A DNA stretch of 64,000 bases from Bhargavaea changchunensis (GTDB lineage: Bacteria > Bacillota > Bacilli > Bacillales_A > Planococcaceae), in contig NZ_JBHTCT010000012.1 in assembly GCF_042665595.1 (NCBI RefSeq), positions 1-64,000 on the forward strand. The letters are read 5' to 3'. Below, piece after piece: positions 62,516 through 64,000 of this stretch; within the stretch, counting starts at the first letter, position 1; each line of letters opens with the position of its first letter. The position numbers and the translations under genes were made by a program. A model generated the notes under the pieces. It saw only the letters and a list, made by a program, of their open reading frames with translations. It had not been told where the DNA came from and searched no databases.

Positions 62516-62935
62516 ATGAAAATTTCGACCAGAGGCCGCTACGGGCTCGCAATCATGATTGAGCTCGGCCGGCAATACGGGAGCGGGCCTGTTCCGCTCC
62601 GGAAAATCGCAGAAATCAATAATCTGTCCGAGGCTTACCTCGAACAGCTCGTTCCGCCGCTCCGCAACTCGGGGCTTGTGAAAAGTGTCCGGGGGGCCCA
62701 TGGCGGTTATAAATTGGCCAAGCCGCCTCATCAGATCTCTGCCGGCGATGTGATCCGTGTCCTGGAAGGGCCGATCCAGCCGGTCGAGGGGATCGAAGAA
62801 GAACCGCAGCCTCAGCGTCAGCTGTGGGGACGCATCCGCGATGCGGTCAAGGACGTGCTTGACACAGTCACAATCGAGGACCTCATCAATATGAAATCTG
62901 ACAGCGATGACGAAGGCTATATGTTTTATATCTGA
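62516..62935 (+). CDS. cymR: Rrf2-family cysteine metabolism repressor CymR
   Basis: 139 aa from the ATG at 62516 (AGAGGTGTATCG upstream). Winged helix starting MKISTRGRYGLAIMIELG with recognition region LSEAYLEQLVPPLRNSGLVKS. No Fe-S cysteines, in line with CymR, which senses O-acetylserine through CysK rather than a cluster. It is followed by a cysteine desulfurase gene, as in B. subtilis. Confidence 0.92.
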   Translation: MKISTRGRYGLAIMIELGRQYGSGPVPLRKIAEINNLSEAYLEQLVPPLRNSGLVKSVRGAHGGYKLAKPPHQISAGDVIRVLEGPIQPVEGIEEEPQPQRQLWGRIRDAVKDVLDTVTIEDLINMKSDSDDEGYMFYI

Positions 62936-63004
62936 CAGACTGCCAGCTGCCGGACCGGACAATCGGCCGATGAGCCGGCAGCGCTCTGGGAAAGGATTTT
63001 GAAG

Positions 63005-64000
63005 ATGAACGGAATTTATCTGGACCACGCCGCCACCACTCCGGTCCACCCGGAAGTGGCGAGAGTATACGCAGAACTTCTTACGAGCATGTACGGCAAT
63101 GCTTCGAGTATCCATGGCGCCGGACGTGCCGCAAGAAAACTCCTGGATGACAGCCGGGCATCTGTCGCCGGCCTGATCGGCGCACGGCCGGAAGAGATCA
63201 TCTTCACGGGCGGCGGTACGGAAAGCGACAATTTCGCCATCTTTGGCACAGCCGAAGCAAGAGCGGATGAAGGCCGCCATATCATCACGACCGGCATCGA
63301 GCACCATGCGGTTCTCAACGCATGCAAAAGGCTTGAAAAGCGTGGCTTTGAAGTGACATGGCTCCCGGTCGACCAAGAAGGCCGAGTGTCGCCTGATGAT
63401 GTCAGAAAGGCACTTCGCGATGATACGATTCTTGTAACGATCATGGCGGCAAACAATGAAGTCGGCACGATCCAGCCGATCAGGGAGATCGGAGAAATCC
63501 TGAAGGGGCACAGCGCGACCTTCCACACCGATGCGGTTCAGGCGTTCGGAGAGATACCGGTCAATGTCGGGGAAATCGGAATTGATCTGCTCAGTGCTTC
63601 CGCGCATAAAATCAACGGCCCCAAGGGAATTGGTTTCCTTTACCAGAAAAACGGCACGAAGCTCGTGCCGCCGACAGCAGGCGGCGAACAGGAGCGGAAA
63701 CGCCGCGCCGGGACCGAAAACGTGCCGGGCATCGCGGCATTTGCAAAAGCGGCAGAAATCGCTCATGAATCTCTGTCTGAACGAGACGAACGGCATGAGG
63801 TATTCAAGCAGATGATGACCGGTGCCCTTGAAGATTCCGGCATCGCATTCAGCGTGAATGCGGGTCGGGCAAAGACACTACCGAACATCCTGAATCTCAG
63901 CTTTCCGGGCACGGATATCGAATCCCTGCTCGTAAATCTGGATCTGGCGGGCGTTTATGTTTCGAGCGGCTCGGCCTGCACGGCGGGATCGATCGATCCG
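63005..64000 (+). CDS. Cysteine desulfurase (NifS/IscS-like, YrvO type), 3' end beyond window
   Basis: 332 codons are visible from the ATG at 63005 (GGAAAGGATTTTGAAG upstream); the frame runs off the window. It begins MNGIYLDHAATTPVHPEV. The PLP lysine is in SASAHKINGPKG near 204, and the persulfide loop SSGSACTAGS is close to the edge. In B. subtilis the cymR-linked desulfurase YrvO feeds sulfur to TrmU/MnmA for 2-thiouridine in tRNA; trmU would be expected just outside the window. Confidence 0.93.
   Translation, partial: MNGIYLDHAATTPVHPEVARVYAELLTSMYGNASSIHGAGRAARKLLDDSRASVAGLIGARPEEIIFTGGGTESDNFAIFGTAEARADEGRHIITTGIEHHAVLNACKRLEKRGFEVTWLPVDQEGRVSPDDVRKALRDDTILVTIMAANNEVGTIQPIREIGEILKGHSATFHTDAVQAFGEIPVNVGEIGIDLLSASAHKINGPKGIGFLYQKNGTKLVPPTAGGEQERKRRAGTENVPGIAAFAKAAEIAHESLSERDERHEVFKQMMTGALEDSGIAFSVNAGRAKTLPNILNLSFPGTDIESLLVNLDLAGVYVSSGSACTAGSIDP

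Overview
The window is chromosomal DNA from a GC-rich, endospore-forming member of the Bacillales. Strong AGGAGG-type ribosome sites, frequent TTG/GTG starts and gene order all fit. From folC to the cysteine desulfurase beside cymR it follows the Bacillus subtilis order folC-comC-spoIIB-maf-radC-mreBCD-minCD-spoIVFAB-rplU-prp-rpmA-spo0B-obg-pheB-pheA-niaR-safA-ruvAB-queA-tgt-yajC-spoVB-comN-secDF-recJ-apt-relA-dtd-amidase-hisS-aspS-6S RNA-tcdA-rarA-cymR-cysteine desulfurase. The base composition and a complete type IV pilus cluster at the comC locus suggest a Planococcaceae relative (Bhargavaea- or Sporosarcina-like); the genus is a guess.

Layout. 1-1560: a dispersed intergenic repeat, then a NERD-domain gene bracketed by two inverted arrays of a 21-nt periodic motif. 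1617-3277: two overlapping ATP-grasp ligase genes on the minus strand. 3353-4537: folC. 4627-8059: two tandem membrane GAF-GGDEF diguanylate cyclases. 8184-20897: a pilus operon (three prepilin-like proteins, two membrane/accessory proteins, PilB, PilT, PilC, an AT-rich major pilin, PilM, PilN, PilO, prepilin peptidase). 20985-23038: spoIIB-like, maf, radC. 23377-27351: mreBCD-minCD for cell shape and division. 27464-28800: a second NERD-domain gene followed by 17 copies of a 10-nt core on a strict 20-nt period. 28899-34563: spoIVFA/B, L21/L27 with the Prp protease, spo0B, obg, pheB, pheA. 34695-37410: niaR, a SafA-like coat protein and a phosphotransferase-fold protein. 37584-42523: ruvAB, queA, tgt, yajC and a DUF421 gene. 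42527-46867: spoVB (minus), comN, secDF. 46943-53066: lapA, recJ, apt, relA, dtd. 53067-53752: gene-free, with repeats and hairpins. 53753-59863: amidase (minus), T-box, hisS-aspS, 6S RNA, tcdA. 59864-61104: a repeat, another short periodic array and an AT-rich cwlJ. 61105-64000: rarA (minus), cymR and a cysteine desulfurase cut by the window edge.

The most unusual content is the pairing of NERD nuclease-like genes with short tandem arrays. Both proteins have NERD, zinc-ribbon and helical C-terminal parts. Each lies against its own array of a ~10-nt core on a 20-21 nt period, with a different core at each locus. Two further arrays of the same period (about 34602-34680 and 60226-60325) have no NERD gene next to them. 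In the second NERD gene the composition changes sharply between the nuclease domain and the C-terminal part, as expected if the C-terminal module and its cognate repeats are exchanged. This is inference, but the periodicities are read directly from the sequence.
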